A stretch of 10,486 bases of DNA from Thioalkalivibrio sp. (GTDB taxonomy: Bacteria > Pseudomonadota > Gammaproteobacteria > Ectothiorhodospirales > Ectothiorhodospiraceae). Both the position numbers and the translations under genes were made by a program. The stretch is from assembly GCA_003555285.1 (NCBI GenBank), contig PWGH01000106.1, positions 1 through 10,486 on the forward strand, in the 5' to 3' direction. The notes beneath the pieces were generated by a model. The model had not been told where the DNA came from and searched no databases. It was given only the letters and a program-made list of their open reading frames with translations. Every line of letters starts with the position of its first letter. Within the stretch, counting starts at the first letter, position 1. Below, piece by piece: positions 1 through 10,336 of this stretch.

Positions 1-331
1 AACGGTGGATCGACCAGTGTTCGGTCGCCTCGACCGGCCCGGCGTTGTCGATCGGGTGGCCGAGCACGTTCATCACCCGCCCCAGTGTCGCCAGACCCAC
101 CGGCACCTGGATTGCCGCGCCGGTGGCGGTAACCTCCATCTGGCGCTTTAGCCCGTCGGTGGTGCCCATCGCGATGGTGCGCACGATCCCGTCGCCGAGC
201 TGCTGCTGCACCTCCAGGACCAGGTCGGCCTCGGCCAGGTGCAGGGCCTCGTAGATCTTGGGAACGGCGTTGCGCGGGAACTCCACGTCCACGACCGCGC
301 CGATGATTTCGACAATCTTTCCAGAACTCAT
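1..331 (-). CDS. atpD: F1 ATP synthase subunit beta, N-terminal part (cut by window edge)
   Basis: Catalytic beta subunit of F1, which makes ATP from ADP and phosphate in the cytoplasmic alpha3beta3 head. Only the first 110 codons plus one base are in the window. The translation begins [19 protein letters not shown] and contains [20 protein letters not shown] (about residues 37-56) and [13 protein letters not shown] (about 83-95), typical of the N-terminal beta-barrel domain. The Walker A loop, expected near residue 150, lies beyond the left edge. The ATG at 331 is preceded by AGAGGA (bases 341-346 on the complementary strand) with 9 nt spacing. It is the last atp gene visible here; atpC is expected next but is outside the window. 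Unlike its operon partners it is separated from the upstream gene, atpG, by 272 nt, so its translation cannot be coupled to atpG by overlap. Confidence 0.97.
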   Translation of the reverse strand, partial: MSSGKIVEIIGAVVDVEFPRNAVPKIYEALHLAEADLVLEVQQQLGDGIVRTIAMGTTDGLKRQMEVTATGAAIQVPVGLATLGRVMNVLGHPIDNAGPVEATEHWSIHR

Positions 332-404
332 GTTGTGCAATCCTCTAAGTCGGTCATTCTTGCCTGAGCGCAGGTCCCGCGGGCAGGCCGCGAGGGCGTT
401 TCTC

Positions 405-422
405 GGACGGCTGCGGCCGTCC
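405..422 (-). other. Small perfect hairpin in the atpG-atpD spacer
   Basis: GGACGGC (405-411) and GCCGTCC (416-422) form a perfect 7-bp stem around a 4-nt loop. No run of T follows on the minus strand, so it does not look like an intrinsic terminator. It lies about 74 nt upstream of the atpD start and could be a leader structure, an RNA-processing site or part of a larger repeat. The rest of 332-510 contains only short GC-rich palindromes (for example CCCGCGGG at 376-383) and no convincing gene. Confidence 0.4.
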
Positions 423-512
423 TCACTCGTATTCGCTGCCGTTTCGAAGCGGGCCCAGGGCGTTCACGCCAAATTTCATGGCCTCGGAGCCACCCCTGAC
501 GATAGAAGGGCG

Positions 513-592
513 AGCCACGGAAGAACACGGAAACACACGGAAAAGCGTTTGAATGGCCTTTGTTTTCCGTGGTGTCTGTGTCTTCCGTGGCT
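513..592. repeat. Long palindrome made of CACGGAA repeats, between atpG and atpD
   Basis: Three CACGGAA copies at exactly 10-base spacing (516-522, 526-532, 536-542) face complementary TTCCGTG copies (565-571 and 583-589) and a degenerate middle copy near 575-580. The outer 12 bp (513-524 with 581-592) pair perfectly and the inner 9 bp (536-544 with 563-571) pair perfectly. The middle pairs with a few bulges, leaving an 18-nt loop (545-562). In the atp transcript the hairpin begins 11 nt after the atpG stop codon. CACGGAA-type palindromes of this kind are, from general recollection, dispersed intergenic elements in many environmental bacteria; I cannot check this here. No T-tract follows, so termination is not implied. 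It might instead stabilise or process the mRNA between atpG and atpD. Confidence 0.75.
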
Positions 593-603
593 GTATTTTC
601 ACG

Positions 604-1464
604 CTAAACCGCTGCCGCGCCGGACACGATCTCCGAGATTTCCTGGGTGATCGCGGCCTGGCGGGCCTTGTTGTAGATCAGCTGCAGTTCCTTGATCAGC
701 GAACCGGCGTTGTCGGAGGCGGACTTCATCGCGACCATCCGCGCCGCCATCTCGCAGGCGACGTTCTCGACCACCGCCTGATAAATCATCGACTCGACGT
801 AGCGCTCGAGCAGGGTATCGAGCACCGGGTGCGTGTCGGGCTCGTAGATGTAGTCCCAGTGGTGCTTGAGTTCCTGTTCCTGACTGCGCGCGGTGGGTAG
901 CATCTGCGAAACCACCGGACTCTGCGTCATCGTGTTGATGAACTTGTTCTCGACCAGCACCACGCGATCGACGCGCCCCTCACGAAAGTCGTCCAGCACC
1001 ACCTTGATGCCACCGAGCAGGTCGGTCAGCCGCGGCCGATCGCCCAGGTGCGTCGCCTCGGCGACGATGTTGCCGCCCAGGCGCTTGAAAAAGCCGAGCG
1101 CCTTGGTGCCGAACAGGCACAGATCAACCTCCACACCTTCGTCGTGGTAGCGCCGCATCTCGATCACGGCCTTCTTGAACAGGTTCACGTTCAGGCCGCC
1201 GCACAGCCCGCGATCGGTCGACACGATGATGAAGGCCACGCGCTTCACCTCGCGCTCGATCATGAACGGGTGCCGGTATTCCGCATTCGCCATCGCCACA
1301 TGGCCGATGGTGCTGTGAATTTTCCGGGCATAGGGGCGCGACTCCTCCATGCGCTCCTGGGCCCGGCGCATCTTGGACGCCGCCACCATCTCCATGGCCT
1401 TGGTGATCTTCTGAGTACTTTTTATACTCTTGATCTGCGACCGAATTTCCTTTGTGCCCGCCAT
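604..1464 (-). CDS. atpG: F1 ATP synthase subunit gamma
   Basis: Central rotor shaft of F1, which couples c-ring rotation to conformational change in the beta subunits. The protein is 286 residues; the E. coli protein is 287. Both ends form the antiparallel coiled coil of the shaft and are highly conserved: the N-terminus contains [20 protein letters not shown] (about residues 7-26), followed by [10 protein letters not shown], and the C-terminus contains [20 protein letters not shown]. The middle holds the usual Rossmann-like globular part, including the conserved [11 protein letters not shown]. The ATG at 1464 lies 12 nt after the atpA stop, with a G-rich stretch (GGGGG) as ribosome-binding region. 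Its stop at 604-606 is followed almost at once by the CACGGAA palindrome. I see no irregularity in the coding sequence. Confidence 0.98.
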   Translation of the reverse strand: MAGTKEIRSQIKSIKSTQKITKAMEMVAASKMRRAQERMEESRPYARKIHSTIGHVAMANAEYRHPFMIEREVKRVAFIIVSTDRGLCGGLNVNLFKKAVIEMRRYHDEGVEVDLCLFGTKALGFFKRLGGNIVAEATHLGDRPRLTDLLGGIKVVLDDFREGRVDRVVLVENKFINTMTQSPVVSQMLPTARSQEQELKHHWDYIYEPDTHPVLDTLLERYVESMIYQAVVENVACEMAARMVAMKSASDNAGSLIKELQLIYNKARQAAITQEISEIVSGAAAV

Positions 1465-1476
1465 TGCGTGCCCCCG

Positions 1477-3018
<1,542 letters not shown>

Positions 3019-3030
3019 GGGTGGTTCCTC

Positions 3031-3567
3031 TTAGCGACTCAAATTGGCGGCCAGGCGGCTCAGCTGTCCGCGCACCGATCCGTCGATGACCAGATCGCCG
3101 GCACGGATCACGGCACCGCCGAGCAGGGATTCATCGACCGAGCAGTCCAGTTCGACCGCACAGCCCAGGCGCTCGCGCAGGGCATCGGCGATCTGTTTTT
3201 CCTGCGCCGCGGTGACCTTGCGAAAGGACACGACCTGGGCGACCACGCGCTGCTCGGTGGCGGCCTTCAGTGCGGCGAATTCGGCATGCACGGCGGGCAG
3301 GCTCTGCAGCCGGCCGTTCTCGGCGAGCAGGCGCAGGAAGTTCTGCACCGGCTCACTCAAGCGGCCCTCGGCGATATCCAGCAGCAGGCGGGACTTGGCC
3401 GTGCGATCCACGCGGGGATCGGCCAGGATTTCGCGCACGCGGGCATCGTCGGCAATGGCCGCGAGCAGGGCGAGTTCATCGTCCCAGGCCTGCAGTGCGG
3501 CGTTGGCCTGGGCCAGTTCAAAGGCCGCGCGGGCATAGGGGCGGGCGACCGGCGTCATGTCGGACAT
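3031..3567 (-). CDS. atpH: F1 ATP synthase subunit delta
   Basis: Peripheral-stalk subunit (OSCP homologue) that fixes the alpha3beta3 head to the subunit b dimer. It has 178 residues; the E. coli protein has 177. The N-terminal helical domain begins with ARPYARAAFELAQ, and the C-terminus carries the family signature GGAVIRAGDLVIDGSVRGQL. The ATG at 3567 has a strong AAGGAG ribosome-binding site 5 nt upstream. This site overlaps the atpF stop codon (TAAGGAG), so translation of atpF and atpH is probably coupled. A second ATG three codons in (3558) is possible but is less well spaced from AAGGAG. It lies between atpF (9 nt gap) and atpA (12 nt gap). Confidence 0.97.
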   Translation of the reverse strand: MSDMTPVARPYARAAFELAQANAALQAWDDELALLAAIADDARVREILADPRVDRTAKSRLLLDIAEGRLSEPVQNFLRLLAENGRLQSLPAVHAEFAALKAATEQRVVAQVVSFRKVTAAQEKQIADALRERLGCAVELDCSVDESLLGGAVIRAGDLVIDGSVRGQLSRLAANLSR

Positions 3568-3576
3568 GGGGGCTCC

Positions 3577-4047
3577 TTACAGCCGTGCAGCGAGGTCTTT
3601 CAGGAGGGTGCCGTGCGCCTTGGCGTCGACTTCCTTGGCCAGGATCTGTTCGGCACCCTGAACGACGAGCTTGCCCAGACGCTTGCGCAGGTCCTCGCGG
3701 GCCCGGTTGATCTCCTGCTCGATATCGCCGTGTGCGGCTTCCTTGATGCGTTCGGCCTCCTCGCGCGCCGTGGTCTTGCTGCCCTCGACCACGTCGTTGG
3801 CGCGCTTTTGTGCCGCAGCCAGGATCTCGTTGGCCTGCTGCTTGGCCTGCTTGATCACGTCCTTGGCACGCTCCTCGGCCAGGCGCTGCTCGTTCTGGCC
3901 CCGCTCCGCGGCGGCCAGCCCGTCGGCAATCTTCTTGCGGCGGGTTTCCAGGGCATCGGACAGCGGCGGCCAGACGAAGCGCATGGTGAACCACACGAAG
4001 GTGCTGAACGCGAGCAGCTGCCCGATGAGGGTCAAGTTGATGTTCAT
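3577..4047 (-). CDS. atpF: F0 ATP synthase subunit b
   Basis: Membrane-anchored peripheral-stalk subunit that dimerises and links subunit a in the membrane to delta and F1. The length of 156 residues equals E. coli. A single N-terminal membrane helix (about residues 5-27, rich in Leu/Phe/Trp/Val) is followed by Arg36 in [13 protein letters not shown], the region where the E. coli arginine is functionally important. After this comes a long, charged, alanine-rich coiled coil (about 40-130) and a C-terminal delta-binding part. The presence of a single b gene argues against the split b/b-prime arrangement of cyanobacteria and photosynthetic alphaproteobacteria. The ATG at 4047 has GAGG about 9 nt upstream. 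The gene follows atpE after 52 nt and shares its stop region with the atpH ribosome-binding site. Confidence 0.97.
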   Translation of the reverse strand: MNINLTLIGQLLAFSTFVWFTMRFVWPPLSDALETRRKKIADGLAAAERGQNEQRLAEERAKDVIKQAKQQANEILAAAQKRANDVVEGSKTTAREEAERIKEAAHGDIEQEINRAREDLRKRLGKLVVQGAEQILAKEVDAKAHGTLLKDLAARL

Positions 4048-4099
4048 CCCGATACCTCAGGTTAACGCGGGGTGAGGGGTTCCGGCCACGGGGTACGTG

Positions 4100-5666
<1,567 letters not shown>

Positions 5667-5812
5667 TGTGGTTGGACGACACGTGGGGCACCCGGACTCT
5701 GACCCATTGGGCCGATAATTTCCAAGACGTAGTTCCGATCCGTCCGATAGGTGCCGGCTATGGACCGCGACGGAGGCAACCCAACACCGGCCCGCACCCC
5801 CAAAGTTGGCGC

Positions 5813-5842
5813 AGTATAAGTGGGGACTAATAGGCAGGTCAA
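5813..5842 (-). promoter_or_regulatory. Probable sigma70-type promoter of the atp operon
   Basis: On the minus strand TTGACC (5837-5842) and TATACT (5813-5818) are separated by 18 bp. This is close to the TTGACA/TATAAT consensus with near-optimal spacing. Transcription would start near 5806, giving a leader of about 140 nt before atpI at 5666. It lies in the 220-nt gap between parB and atpI, where an operon promoter is expected. The -35 element directly abuts a 12-bp GC-rich tandem repeat, a possible operator or parB end structure. Confidence 0.65.
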
Positions 5843-5867
5843 TCCGGGCGCCGCTTCCGGGCGCCGC
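5843..5867. repeat. 12-bp tandem repeat / hairpin next to the atp promoter
   Basis: TCCGGGCGCCGC occurs perfectly twice (5843-5854 and 5856-5867) with one base between, a 13-base period. Each copy contains the self-complementary GGCGCC (5847-5852 and 5860-5865), so the transcript could also form a 6-bp hairpin with a 7-nt loop. It starts 20 nt after the parB stop and ends exactly at the -35 box of the atp promoter. It could be a weak parB terminator without a U-tract or a repeated protein-binding site; sequence alone does not decide. Confidence 0.5.
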
Positions 5868-5886
5868 AATCGGAGGCTCTGGCCGG

Positions 5887-6732
5887 TCACTGGATGTGCG
5901 CCAGAATGCCATCGAGTTCGTCCAGGCTGTTGTACTCGATGACCACCCGGCCCTTGCCGGCGCGGTTGTAGCGCACCTGGACCGCGGCCCCAAGGGTGTC
6001 GGACAACCGGGTCTCGAGTTGCCGAATCTCGGGCAGCTGCCGGGGCGGCGCAGCGGCAGCGCTTGGCGGCGCCAGCAGGCGGCGCACCAGGGCCTCGGCC
6101 TCGCGCACCGACAGCCGGCGCTGGACGATCTGCGCCGCCGCCGCCGGCTGCTGCTCCACCGGCAACCCAAGCAGGCAGCGGGCATGGCCCATCTCGAGCT
6201 CGTTGCGGTTCACCTGCTCCTTCACGCCGTCATGCAGATCGAGCAGGCGCAGCAGGTTGGTGACCGCGGTGCGGGAGCGCCCGACCGCGGTGGCGGCATC
6301 GAGGTGGGTCATGTCGAATTCGCCGATCAGGCGCCGGATCGCCTGCGCCTCCTCGAGCGGGTTGAGGTTTTCGCGCTGGATGTTCTCGATCAGTGCGATG
6401 GCGGCAGCGGCCTGATCGGGGATGTCGCGAACCAGCGCCGGCACCGTCTCCAGGCCGGCCATCTGCGCCGCGCGCCAGCGGCGCTCGCCGGCAATCAGCT
6501 CGTAGCCCTCGCCGTTTCGGCGCACCACGATCGGCTGCACGATGCCCTGGGCCCGGATCGAGTTCGCCAGTTCCTCGAGCGCCTCCGGGGCCATGTGAAC
6601 CCGGGGCTGATAGCGGCCCCGCTCGATATGCTCGATCGGCAGGTGCGCGAGCACGTCCGCATCGGTGGACGGCCCGACCTGGCTCAGTAACGCCTCCAGC
6701 CCGCGCCCCAACCCCCCTTTGCGTTTAACCAT
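5887..6732 (-). CDS. parB: Chromosome-partitioning protein ParB (CTP-dependent clamp)
   Basis: Binds parS centromere sites, slides on DNA as a CTP-bound clamp and stimulates ParA ATPase during chromosome segregation. It has 281 residues. The N-terminus KRKGGLGRGLEALL is the ParA-interacting motif typical of chromosomal ParB. The ParB/Srx fold follows, with YQPR (41-44), GERRWRAAQ (82-90, CTP-binding box) and ENIQRENLNPLEEA (116-129). A central helix-turn-helix region (about 140-190, including LDAATAVGRSRTAVTNLLRL) binds parS. The C-terminal part (about 235-281) resembles the dimerisation domain. The ATG at 6732 is chosen because the conserved N-terminus begins there, although the frame stays open upstream and the ribosome-binding site is weak. 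It lies 154 nt after parA, further than in most parAB operons. Confidence 0.97.
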   Translation of the reverse strand: MVKRKGGLGRGLEALLSQVGPSTDADVLAHLPIEHIERGRYQPRVHMAPEALEELANSIRAQGIVQPIVVRRNGEGYELIAGERRWRAAQMAGLETVPALVRDIPDQAAAAIALIENIQRENLNPLEEAQAIRRLIGEFDMTHLDAATAVGRSRTAVTNLLRLLDLHDGVKEQVNRNELEMGHARCLLGLPVEQQPAAAAQIVQRRLSVREAEALVRRLLAPPSAAAAPPRQLPEIRQLETRLSDTLGAAVQVRYNRAGKGRVVIEYNSLDELDGILAHIQ

Positions 6733-6836
6733 GACTTCGATTTTCCCGTCAGGCGGCCGCTGCGCGCCACCCTGAATCAATGAATACGCGCTGCGAACCG
6801 GCGCCCGGGCCGCAACGTCGAAACCCCACCGCACCC

Positions 6837-6851
6837 GCGCCCCAAGGGCGC
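6837..6851 (-). other. Short hairpin in the parA-parB gap
   Basis: Within the 154-nt gap between parA and parB, GCGCCC (6837-6842) and GGGCGC (6846-6851) form a 6-bp stem with a 3-nt loop, about 35 nt after the parA stop. No T-run follows, so it is at best a weak terminator or an mRNA-processing structure. I find no convincing -35/-10 pair for a separate parB promoter and no parS palindrome in the gap. Confidence 0.25.
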
Positions 6852-6886
6852 AAGGCTCCGGTAATCGCCGACGCGCCGGCGGCGGT

Positions 6887-7672
6887 TCACGGGCTGGCCC
6901 CCGCGGCGGCGGCCACCGGGCGGCGCAGCATCTCCCCGGCCAGGGCCAGGTAGGCGACGGCACCGCGCGAGCTCGCATCATACAGCAAGGCCGGCTGACC
7001 GAAGCTTGGAGCCTCCGCCAGGCGCACGTTGCGCGGGACGATGGTGCGGTACACCCGCTCGCCGAAATGCCCGAGCAACTGGTCGGAGACCTCGCCGGAC
7101 AGGCGGTTGCGGGCATCGAACATCGTGCGCAGCAGGCCGGCGATGCGCAGCCGGGGATTCGGGCCGCGCTGGATGCTCTCGATGGTCTTCACCAGGGCCG
7201 TCAAGCCCTCGAGCGCATAATATTCGCACTGCATCGGAATCAGCACGCCGTCGGCCGCGACCAGAGCGTTCACGGTCAGCAGGTTCAGCGAGGGTGGGCA
7301 ATCGATCAGCACGTGCTGGTAATCGGTCACGTCCGCCTCGAGCACCTGACGCAGACGGTATTCCCGACGCTCCAGGGTCATCAGGCGGACCTCGGCCAGG
7401 GTCAGGTCGCCGTTCGCGGGTACCAGGTGGAAACCGGCCTCGACCCGATGGGTGCAGTCCGGTAGCAACGCATCGCCGAGCAGCAGCTCGCAGCTGGTGG
7501 CGCCGCGGGCGTGCTTGTCGTAGCCGCTGCCGGTGGTGGCATTGCCCTGCGGATCCAGATCGATCACCAGCACCCGGCGGCCAAGGCGCGCCAGCGAGGC
7601 CGCCAGATTCACGCAGGTGGTGGTCTTGCCGACGCCGCCCTTCTGGTTGGTGATGGCCAAGGTCTGTGTCAC
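6887..7672 (-). CDS. parA: Chromosome-partitioning ATPase ParA (Soj family)
   Basis: Deviant-Walker ATPase that binds the nucleoid non-specifically in its ATP dimer form and pulls ParB-parS complexes apart. It has 261 residues, the size of chromosomal (Soj-type) ParA without the N-terminal DNA-binding domain found in some plasmid ParA proteins. The deviant Walker A QKGGVGKTTT (10-19) includes signature Lys11 and Lys16. Walker A-prime lies at VLVIDLDPQGN (34-44, with Asp40) and Walker B at VLIDCPPS (121-128, with Asp124). The GTG start at 7672 overlaps the rsmG stop (GTGA, 7669-7672), with GAGAGA upstream as ribosome-binding site, indicating translational coupling to rsmG. It directly precedes parB. 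Confidence 0.97.
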   Translation of the reverse strand: MTQTLAITNQKGGVGKTTTCVNLAASLARLGRRVLVIDLDPQGNATTGSGYDKHARGATSCELLLGDALLPDCTHRVEAGFHLVPANGDLTLAEVRLMTLERREYRLRQVLEADVTDYQHVLIDCPPSLNLLTVNALVAADGVLIPMQCEYYALEGLTALVKTIESIQRGPNPRLRIAGLLRTMFDARNRLSGEVSDQLLGHFGERVYRTIVPRNVRLAEAPSFGQPALLYDASSRGAVAYLALAGEMLRRPVAAAAGASP

Positions 7673-8307
7673 GAAACGTCTCTCTCGATGATGGCGATGT
7701 GGCGGCGGGTCGACGCCCCCGGAACCTGGAGCGGCTCCACCGCGCGATAGCGCCAGCCCGGGGGCAGCGGCGCCTCGGTGGCCTCGACGCCCCCGAGCAT
7801 CGCCAGCAGGCGGCCGCCGGGGGCGACACCGTGGCCGGCCCGGCGCACGAACTCCGGCGGCGCGGCGAAGGCGCGGGAGACCACGGTAGCAAAACCGGCG
7901 GCCTCCCGCAGGTCCTCGATCCGCGCGTGCACGGCCGTGACATGTTCCAGTTCCAGTTCCGCGATGGCCGCGCGCAGGAAGCGGACCCGCTTCAGGGCGC
8001 TATCCAGCAGGCAATACGCGCGTTCCCGGTCGGCGAGCGCGAGGATCAGGCCGGGCAGACCGGCGCCACTGCCCACATCGAGCACTCGATCGCCGTGCAG
8101 CCAGGGCTGCACACTGAGGCTGTCGAGCACGTGGCGATCGAGCATCGCCTCGGCGCCGCGGACCGCGGTCAGGTTATGCACCCTGTTCCAACGCTCCAGC
8201 AGCTCCAGATAGCGCACCACGCCGGGGATGATCGCGGGTGGTACGCCGCGCGTGGCGCAGGTCGCCGTCAACTGCGCACGCCAGGCCTCGAGCTCGCCCC
8301 CCGGCAC
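7669..8307 (-). CDS. rsmG: 16S rRNA (guanine-527-N7)-methyltransferase RsmG
   Basis: SAM-dependent methyltransferase that makes m7G527 in 16S rRNA; loss in E. coli gives low-level streptomycin resistance. From the GTG at 8307 the protein is 212 residues (E. coli 207). Motifs are NLTAVR (45-50), RHVLDSL (58-64), the SAM-binding motif VLDVGSGAGLPGL (75-87), LLDSALKRVRFLR (100-112) and VSRAFA (143-148). I prefer this start because GAGGTG lies 6 nt upstream (8314-8319) and itself overlaps the mnmG stop. A GTG at 8325 would add six residues and overlap mnmG by 8 nt but has no ribosome-binding site. The gene lies in the conserved mnmG-rsmG-parA order, and its stop overlaps the parA start. Confidence 0.95.
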   Translation of the reverse strand: MPGGELEAWRAQLTATCATRGVPPAIIPGVVRYLELLERWNRVHNLTAVRGAEAMLDRHVLDSLSVQPWLHGDRVLDVGSGAGLPGLILALADRERAYCLLDSALKRVRFLRAAIAELELEHVTAVHARIEDLREAAGFATVVSRAFAAPPEFVRRAGHGVAPGGRLLAMLGGVEATEAPLPPGWRYRAVEPLQVPGASTRRHIAIIERDVS

Positions 8308-8313
8308 GGCACC

Positions 8314-8319
8314 CACCTC
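8314..8319 (-). promoter_or_regulatory. Ribosome-binding site that decides the rsmG start
   Basis: GAGGTG on the minus strand stands 6 nt before the GTG at 8307 and overlaps the mnmG TGA stop (8318-8320). The alternative GTG at 8325 lacks any purine-rich site. A site overlapping the stop of the upstream gene suggests that ribosomes finishing mnmG re-initiate on rsmG. Confidence 0.55.
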
Positions 8320-10195
8320 AGGCACGCTGCTGCGCCCGCTGCTTCAGGTGGATGCTCAACGCGCTCAGCGCCGCCGGCGTGACCCCGGGGATCCGTTGCG
8401 CCTGGCCGAGGGTGTGCGGGCGGGTGTCGCTCAGCTTCTGGCGGATTTCGGTGGACAGACCATGGACCCGGGCGTAATCGAGGTCCGGCGGCAGGGCGGT
8501 GGCCTCACCGCGGCTCTGGCGGCCGATCTCCTGGCGCTGGCGCTCGATGTAGCCCGCGTACTTGGCCTGGATCTCGACCTGCTCGGCGACCGATTCCGCG
8601 ATCGGCACCGCCCAGTCCGGGCGCTGGGCCATCAAGCCGGCGTAGTCGACCTGTGGGCGGCGCAGCAGGTCCATCGCGGTGGCGTCGCTGTCCGGTGCAC
8701 CACCCAGATAGGCCGCCAGCGCCGGGTCTTCGCGTTGGGCGCGGTCCAGGCGCAGCGCCTGCAGGCGCGCCTGCTCGGTGTCGATGGCCTGCGCGCGGGC
8801 GGTGAAGGCCTGCCAGCGGGCATCGTCGACCAGGCCGAGCTCGCGTCCGATCGGTGTCAGGCGCAGGTCGGCGTTGTCCTCGCGCAGCAGCAGCCGGTAT
8901 TCGGCGCGCGAGGTGAACATCCGGTAGGGCTCGTTGGTGCCGCGGGTGACCAGGTCGTCGATCAATACGCCGATGTAGCCCTCGGCCCGGCCCGGCGACC
9001 ACGGCGCCTCGTCGCGGGTGTGGCGGGCGGCGTTCAGCCCGGCGATCAACCCCTGCGCCGCGGCCTCCTCGTAACCGGTAGTGCCGTTGATCTGGCCGGC
9101 GAAGAACAAATTCGCCACCGTCCGCGTGGCGAGCGACGGCAACAAGCCGCGCGGGTCGAAGTAGTCATACTCGATCGCATAGCCGGGCCGGGTGATGTGC
9201 GCCTGCTCGAAGCCGGGCAGGCTCTGCACCAACTGCACCTGCACCGCGTAGGGCAGGCTGGTCGAGATGCCGTTCGGGTACAGCTCCTCGGTTTCCAGGC
9301 CCTCCGGCTCGACGAAGATCTGGTGGCTGGTCTTGTCGGCGAAGCGGACGACCTTGTCCTCGATGGACGGGCAGTAACGCGGGCCGGTGCCCTCGATCTG
9401 GCCGGTGTACATCGGCGCCTCGTGCAGCCGGGCCCGGATCAGCGCGTGCGTCTGCTCGGTGGTGCGGGCGATGTGGCACAGGCGCTGCGCCGGATGCTGG
9501 TCGCGGTGACCGATAAAGGAGAATACCGGCCGCGGCGTGTCGCCGGGCTGCGGCTCCAGGCGGGTGAAGTCGACGGTGCGCCCGTCGATGCGCGGCGGTG
9601 TGCCGGTCTTCAACCGACCGACGCCGAAGGCCATCTCGCGCAGGCGCGCGGCCAGGTGCAGGCTCGGCGGATCGCCGGCACGCCCGCCCGAATGCTGCTC
9701 CGGCCCGATGTGGATACGCCCGTTCAGGAAGGTGCCGACGGTCAGCACCACCGCCCCGGCCTGGAATTCGAGCCCGGCCTCGGTCACCACATGGGTGACG
9801 CGATCGCCCTGCATCCGCAGGTCGGCCACCGGTTGTTGGAACAGACTCAGGTTTGGCTGCTGCTCGACCAACCGTCGGATCGCACGCCGGTAGAGGGTGC
9901 GATCGGCTTGCGCCCGGGTCGCGCGCACCGCCGGCCCCTTGCGCCGGTTCAACACCCGAAAATGGATGCCGGCCTGATCCGCCGCCGCGGCCATCGCGCC
10001 GCCGAGGGCATCGATTTCGCGCACCAGATGCCCCTTGCCGATCCCGCCGATCGCCGGATTGCAGCTCATCTGGCCGATGGTCTCGATGTTGTGGGTCAGC
10101 AACAACGTATGCGCACCCGTGCGCGCGGCCGCCAGAGCCGCCTCGGTCCCGGCATGCCCCCCACCAATCACGATCACATCAAAAGAATTACCCAT
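8318..10195 (-). CDS. mnmG: tRNA uridine-5-carboxymethylaminomethyl modification enzyme MnmG (GidA)
   Basis: FAD-dependent enzyme that, with the GTPase MnmE, installs cmnm5 (or nm5) groups on the wobble uridine (U34) of certain tRNAs using methylene-tetrahydrofolate. It has 625 residues (E. coli 629). The N-terminal FAD-binding motif [11 protein letters not shown] lies at 10-20. Conserved stretches are [13 protein letters not shown] (44-56, Cys45), GRAGDPPS (171-178), [10 protein letters not shown] (194-203) and [15 protein letters not shown] (273-287, Cys275); the two cysteines correspond to E. coli Cys47 and Cys277. The C-terminal helical, MnmE-binding part ends with [13 protein letters not shown]. 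The ATG at 10195 matches the family start; a GTG four codons upstream (10207) is possible. MnmE is not in the window. Confidence 0.98.
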   Translation of the reverse strand: MGNSFDVIVIGGGHAGTEAALAAARTGAHTLLLTHNIETIGQMSCNPAIGGIGKGHLVREIDALGGAMAAAADQAGIHFRVLNRRKGPAVRATRAQADRTLYRRAIRRLVEQQPNLSLFQQPVADLRMQGDRVTHVVTEAGLEFQAGAVVLTVGTFLNGRIHIGPEQHSGGRAGDPPSLHLAARLREMAFGVGRLKTGTPPRIDGRTVDFTRLEPQPGDTPRPVFSFIGHRDQHPAQRLCHIARTTEQTHALIRARLHEAPMYTGQIEGTGPRYCPSIEDKVVRFADKTSHQIFVEPEGLETEELYPNGISTSLPYAVQVQLVQSLPGFEQAHITRPGYAIEYDYFDPRGLLPSLATRTVANLFFAGQINGTTGYEEAAAQGLIAGLNAARHTRDEAPWSPGRAEGYIGVLIDDLVTRGTNEPYRMFTSRAEYRLLLREDNADLRLTPIGRELGLVDDARWQAFTARAQAIDTEQARLQALRLDRAQREDPALAAYLGGAPDSDATAMDLLRRPQVDYAGLMAQRPDWAVPIAESVAEQVEIQAKYAGYIERQRQEIGRQSRGEATALPPDLDYARVHGLSTEIRQKLSDTRPHTLGQAQRIPGVTPAALSALSIHLKQRAQQRA

Positions 10196-10227
10196 GGCCC
10201 ACAACACGCTCGCCCAATCAAGCCGCC

Positions 10228-10236
10228 AGTGTACCA
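10228..10236 (-). promoter_or_regulatory. Possible extended -10 promoter of mnmG
   Basis: The minus strand reads TGGTACACT, which matches an extended -10 element (TGn followed by TACACT at 10228-10233). Transcription would begin near 10221, giving a leader of about 26 nt before the mnmG ATG at 10195. There is no good -35 hexamer at 17-18 bp, so the call is tentative. It would drive mnmG-rsmG-parA and perhaps parB. Confidence 0.35.
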
Positions 10237-10336
10237 GTCACACACCCAGACGCCGATAGCCTCCGCCCACGCGGGGTACGCCCATTCGGCGCTGCGTAGA
10301 GCCGGCCCAGCGCCGAGACCCGTTCAGGCCGTGCCC

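Noticed and set aside
328..528. 66-codon minus-strand frame across the atpG-atpD gap
   Set aside because: It starts inside the CACGGAA palindrome, overlaps the atpD start and has arginine-rich low-information sequence.
5672..5692. CACGTG core (5680-5685) between parB and atpI as a possible parS
   Set aside because: The flanks do not match the parS arms beyond the six-base core. Other CACGTG cores, inside parA near 7312 and inside rsmG near 8130, also lack the arms.
5667..6185. Extended AtpI start reaching into parB
   Set aside because: The additional residues are a shadow of parB codons and of the promoter region. AtpI size and topology fit the ATG at 5666.
6733..7116. Extended ParB start upstream, within parA
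   Set aside because: The frame stays open, but the extra sequence is out of frame with ParA coding and has no ParB homology; the conserved ParB N-terminus begins at 6732.
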